Shown here one piece after another: positions 61,421 to 64,000 of a stretch of DNA of 64,000 nucleotides. How positions within the stretch are numbered: position 1 is the stretch's first letter; the number at the start of each line of letters is the position of its first letter. Where the stretch lies: contig CAVQOI010000005.1 of NCBI GenBank assembly GCA_963714425.1, positions 62,001-126,000 of the forward strand, given 5' to 3'. The DNA comes from DATCYX01 sp963714425. GTDB taxonomy: Bacteria > Chloroflexota > Anaerolineae > Anaerolineales > UBA4823. Made by a program: the position numbers and the translations under genes. Under the pieces are notes generated by a model. It searched no databases. It was given only the letters and a program-made list of their open reading frames with translations, and had not been told where the DNA came from.

Positions 61421-64000
61421 CTTCCCTTATCAAGCAATCGATCGATAAGTCGAATAGGATGGAGAGCAGGGAATTGCGTGCCGTCCTCGATCTGGGATTG
61501 GCAAGAGATACCCGCTGCTGCAATTATCCCCGCACCAGTATCCATAGCAGAGCGAATAGCTGGGAATAACGCCATTTCCCCAATTTGCATGGATAGCTTA
61601 TAGTGTTCATCTTCGTAACCAAAAGCACCTGCCATACCACAGCATCCAGCTTCCAGCAGTCTGACCTCATAGCCAACGATTTCTAGCATTCTCTGTGTTG
61701 CCTCTACTCCCGTTGGAAAGCCATCTGAATGTGGTAGTTGAGCTTTTTGATAGCAATGCCCGTGCAGAAAGACTCTTTCTATAACTGGTGGATGCTTGAT
61801 ATGCAGCTTGTCAATCAGCGGCTGCCCCGAATGATCAGGGCGCACCAGGAACTCATCCACCATCCAGGCGCGCTCAGCAATCGCCTTGAGGCGCGGATTG
61901 CCTGGTACCAGATCATTGTATTCGTCCCTTATTGAATATATTTCGGATGGCTCTATTCCGATCACTGGGAGCTGGTTATCAGGGTCGAGACGTTCGATCG
62001 CATCGATCAAACTTGTTGCGTGATGTCGCGCTTGTTTCACGAATCCCTTCGAAAGCAAAGTCCTACCCGCACCAAGGACTGGTATATGCTGAACCCTGAA
62101 ACCCAGCGCATTCAATACATGAACTGCAGCGAGCCCCGCATCAGGATGAAAATATTCTGTAAAAGGATCCGAGAGCAGCAGGCAGGCTTGCCCGACCTCC
62201 TGCGAATTGTCATGGTTCCAATCCATAAGCTGCATCATTCGTCGTTTTAACCCAATCGATCTGAGCACAGGGAGCTGGCGCCTGGAGGTTAGGCCGAACC
62301 ACGATTGGGCGATCTGTCTGCCCCAACCAGCTTTAAGTATGAAATTAATTGGATGGGAAAAGACATGTCCAAATTGTGCAAACAAACCAATGTATGCAAA
62401 TAAATAATCCCGGACCCTTCGCTGATGGGACTGGTAATAGTGGTCGAGGAATTCGTACTTCAATTTCGCCATATCCACAGCTGAAGGGCATTCAGACTTG
62501 CACCCTTTGCAGGCCAGACATAGATCAAGCGCTTCAAGCACGCTTTGAGTTAGGAAAGTGTTATCAATTTCACTATAAGGTCTGGAGATCAGGGCACGTA
62601 ACAGATTTGCACGACCGCGAGTGCTGTGCATTTCTTCTCGCGTCGCTTGATAGGAAGGACACATGACGCCATCCAACTTCCTGCAAACGCCAGCACCATT
62701 GCACATTTCAATGGCGCCATCTAAGCCACCGATTTGTGTGAAATCAAGCCCGGTTTTCCAGGATCTTGTTTGAGTAGTCTCGCCAAATCGCAAATTCTGA
62801 TCCATTCGGGGTGACTCGATTAGCTTTCCAGGATTCAACAAACCCATCGGGTCAGCAGCTTTTTTTAGTTCTTTGAAGGCTCCAAAAATATCCTTTCCAT
62901 ACATTTCCTCCAGCCACTCTGAGCGAGACAAACCAACGCCATGCTCACCGCTTATGGAACCGCCATGTTTAAGGGTGAGATGGACAGCCTCTCTGGCGAT
63001 TTCACGGAACACTTGCACCCCTGAGACTGACTTGAGGTCGACCATCGGGCGAATATGGAGGCATCCAGCCGAAGCATGTGCATAAAAATCGGCAGTGGTG
63101 CCATATTCAAAAAAAAGCCGTTGTAGCTCACGCACGAATGCGCCTAGTCGTTCCACAGGGACGGAAAGATCCTCGATGAAAGCCGTAGATTTCAGGGTAC
63201 CTGGACGCGAAGCAAGCAAACCTAATCCAACTTTCCGGACGGCCCACACTTGATGCTGGTCTTCTGCCAACTCGGCTACTATCATTCTGCTTGAATGACC
63301 GAATCTCTCTTTGAGCCGCAGGATCTTTTGAGCAACCGACGATGAATCGCGTCCACTAAACTCTACAACCAGGAGGTCCTTGGAATCCTCTGCGCCGAGG
63401 CAGATATCCTCCAGGATCGATAGCTGTGAAGCAAAAGCGGGAACTGAGCGTGCCAATGTGACAAGCATCCGGGGTATGAGCTCAATAGCTGAGGGCGCTA
63501 ATTCGAGGATGCCCGGCGCGGCATCGCAGGCCTGACCGATATCCTCAAATGGCAGAACAGCTAAGACGGTATGCGTTGGAAGGGAGACAAGCCTTACTTT
63601 CGCGGATCGGATAATCGCCAGCGTTCCCTCCGAGCCAGCCAGCAGAACGCTCAGGTTGATTGATCCCGGACTTACAGGTGGGTAATGCAATGGCTCGGTA
63701 GCGGTGTAAGCAAATTGCTCATCCCATCCAGGGGGCGCTGCTGGCGACCAGGGGATTAGGTAGTTCAAGGTATATCCAGCAGCATTGCGCCAGGTGCGCG
63801 GCCAACGCGCTTCAATCGTCGTGGAATAGTGCGCACGAATATTCAGCGCGGCACGGTAGAGAGCAGCTTCCACACTATCAGCTTGGGAGATGGTCCTTGT
63901 GTGCTCGTAAGATATTTCGGAAAATGTTGCCTGGGAAGAGTCTGAGAGGACAACGTCGGTAGACACCAAGTGGTCGCCTGCCATGCCGTACAGGATCGAA
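61417..64000 (-). CDS. D-lactate dehydrogenase-like FAD/4Fe-4S fusion protein (YdiJ/GlcD-GlcF type), 5' end outside the window
   Basis: At least 861 residues. The visible part begins inside the FAD-binding PCMH domain (SILYGMAGDHL, then LLAGSEGTLAII), followed by the FAD-oxidase C domain with a His in SISGEHGVGLSR. A 4Fe-4S module comes next (CNGAGVCRK...MCPSY and CLACKGCKSECP), then two CCG-type cysteine repeats (FLHGHCYQKAQ, EAGCCGMAGAFGYE). Single-chain versions of this kind oxidise D-lactate or D-2-hydroxy acids and pass electrons to the respiratory chain. The first residues lie beyond position 64000. Confidence 0.9.
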   Translation of the reverse strand, partial: SILYGMAGDHLVSTDVVLSDSSQATFSEISYEHTRTISQADSVEAALYRAALNIRAHYSTTIEARWPRTWRNAAGYTLNYLIPWSPAAPPGWDEQFAYTATEPLHYPPVSPGSINLSVLLAGSEGTLAIIRSAKVRLVSLPTHTVLAVLPFEDIGQACDAAPGILELAPSAIELIPRMLVTLARSVPAFASQLSILEDICLGAEDSKDLLVVEFSGRDSSSVAQKILRLKERFGHSSRMIVAELAEDQHQVWAVRKVGLGLLASRPGTLKSTAFIEDLSVPVERLGAFVRELQRLFFEYGTTADFYAHASAGCLHIRPMVDLKSVSGVQVFREIAREAVHLTLKHGGSISGEHGVGLSRSEWLEEMYGKDIFGAFKELKKAADPMGLLNPGKLIESPRMDQNLRFGETTQTRSWKTGLDFTQIGGLDGAIEMCNGAGVCRKLDGVMCPSYQATREEMHSTRGRANLLRALISRPYSEIDNTFLTQSVLEALDLCLACKGCKSECPSAVDMAKLKYEFLDHYYQSHQRRVRDYLFAYIGLFAQFGHVFSHPINFILKAGWGRQIAQSWFGLTSRRQLPVLRSIGLKRRMMQLMDWNHDNSQEVGQACLLLSDPFTEYFHPDAGLAAVHVLNALGFRVQHIPVLGAGRTLLSKGFVKQARHHATSLIDAIERLDPDNQLPVIGIEPSEIYSIRDEYNDLVPGNPRLKAIAERAWMVDEFLVRPDHSGQPLIDKLHIKHPPVIERVFLHGHCYQKAQLPHSDGFPTGVEATQRMLEIVGYEVRLLEAGCCGMAGAFGYEDEHYKLSMQIGEMALFPAIRSAMDTGAGIIAAAGISCQSQIEDGTQFPALHPIRLIDRLLDKGS

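Overview
The window looks like a chromosomal segment of an anaerobic, monoderm-like bacterium, most plausibly a Chloroflexota (Anaerolineae-type) genome or metagenome bin. This is inferred from gene content, not from a marker phylogeny. Clues are a CooC-type CODH nickel-insertion ATPase, a four-gene sodium-pumping acyl-CoA decarboxylase, Tad-type pseudopilins with Thr/Pro stalks, CAP-LysM and TPTP-rich lipoproteins, a MurA with Asp at the usual active-site Cys, and frequent TTG starts backed by strong Shine-Dalgarno sequences. There is no rRNA, CRISPR array, prophage or insertion sequence. Two tRNAs are present: His, directly behind hisS, and Leu(UAG).

Layout. 1-6.0 kb: end of cooC, then a minus-strand run with a frame-broken aldehyde dehydrogenase, an unrecognised 423-residue protein, panB, a small membrane protein and a thiolase whose first 26 codons are cut off by a one-base frame break. 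6.0-12.4 kb: metallophosphoesterase, polyferredoxin, AAA+ ATPase, an FHA-GAF-cyclase and a GNAT-like protein. 12.4-17.5 kb: a MerR/B12-binding (CarH/LitR-like) regulator divergent from a TIGR01777 epimerase - SRPBCC - CrtI-like oxidoreductase - aldo/keto reductase - GNAT operon, with back-to-back sigma-70 promoters and an operator-like palindrome between them. 17.5-25 kb: housekeeping (tRNA-His, hisS, exonuclease III, DnaQ-like exonuclease, YyaL, ScpA, thioredoxin, MurA).

25-31.3 kb: a Tad pilus-like locus with prepilin peptidase, a TadE-like protein, a TadG-like vWA protein, and a large TadE-type protein carrying three Cys-bounded beta-rich repeats and a Thr-Pro stalk. The last gene is interrupted by six apparent one-base insertions. 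31.3-42.5 kb: SecDF, small P-loop protein, SpoIIE-type phosphatase, methyltransferase, lipid kinase, MgtE, NIL-domain protein, RlmN, HAD phosphatase, ClpP, trigger factor and tRNA-Leu. 42.6-51.4 kb: an amidohydrolase/oxidase cluster (HyuB, HyuA, two paralogous FAD oxidoreductases, a GcvT-like folate protein) suggesting catabolism of an N-methylated or cyclic amide compound. 51.5-56 kb: tyrosine recombinase, CAP-LysM envelope protein, lipoprotein hydrolase, DUF1638 protein. 56-64 kb: folD, then a GntR regulator and a complete sodium-translocating methylmalonyl-CoA-type decarboxylase (alpha, gamma/delta, biotin carrier, beta), convergent with a D-lactate dehydrogenase-like flavo-iron-sulfur protein that runs off the edge.

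Four loci contain nine apparent frame breaks, all with one base too many. This points to insertion-type consensus errors at least for the isolated homopolymer cases. The clustered six in the pilin-like gene deserve checking against reads.
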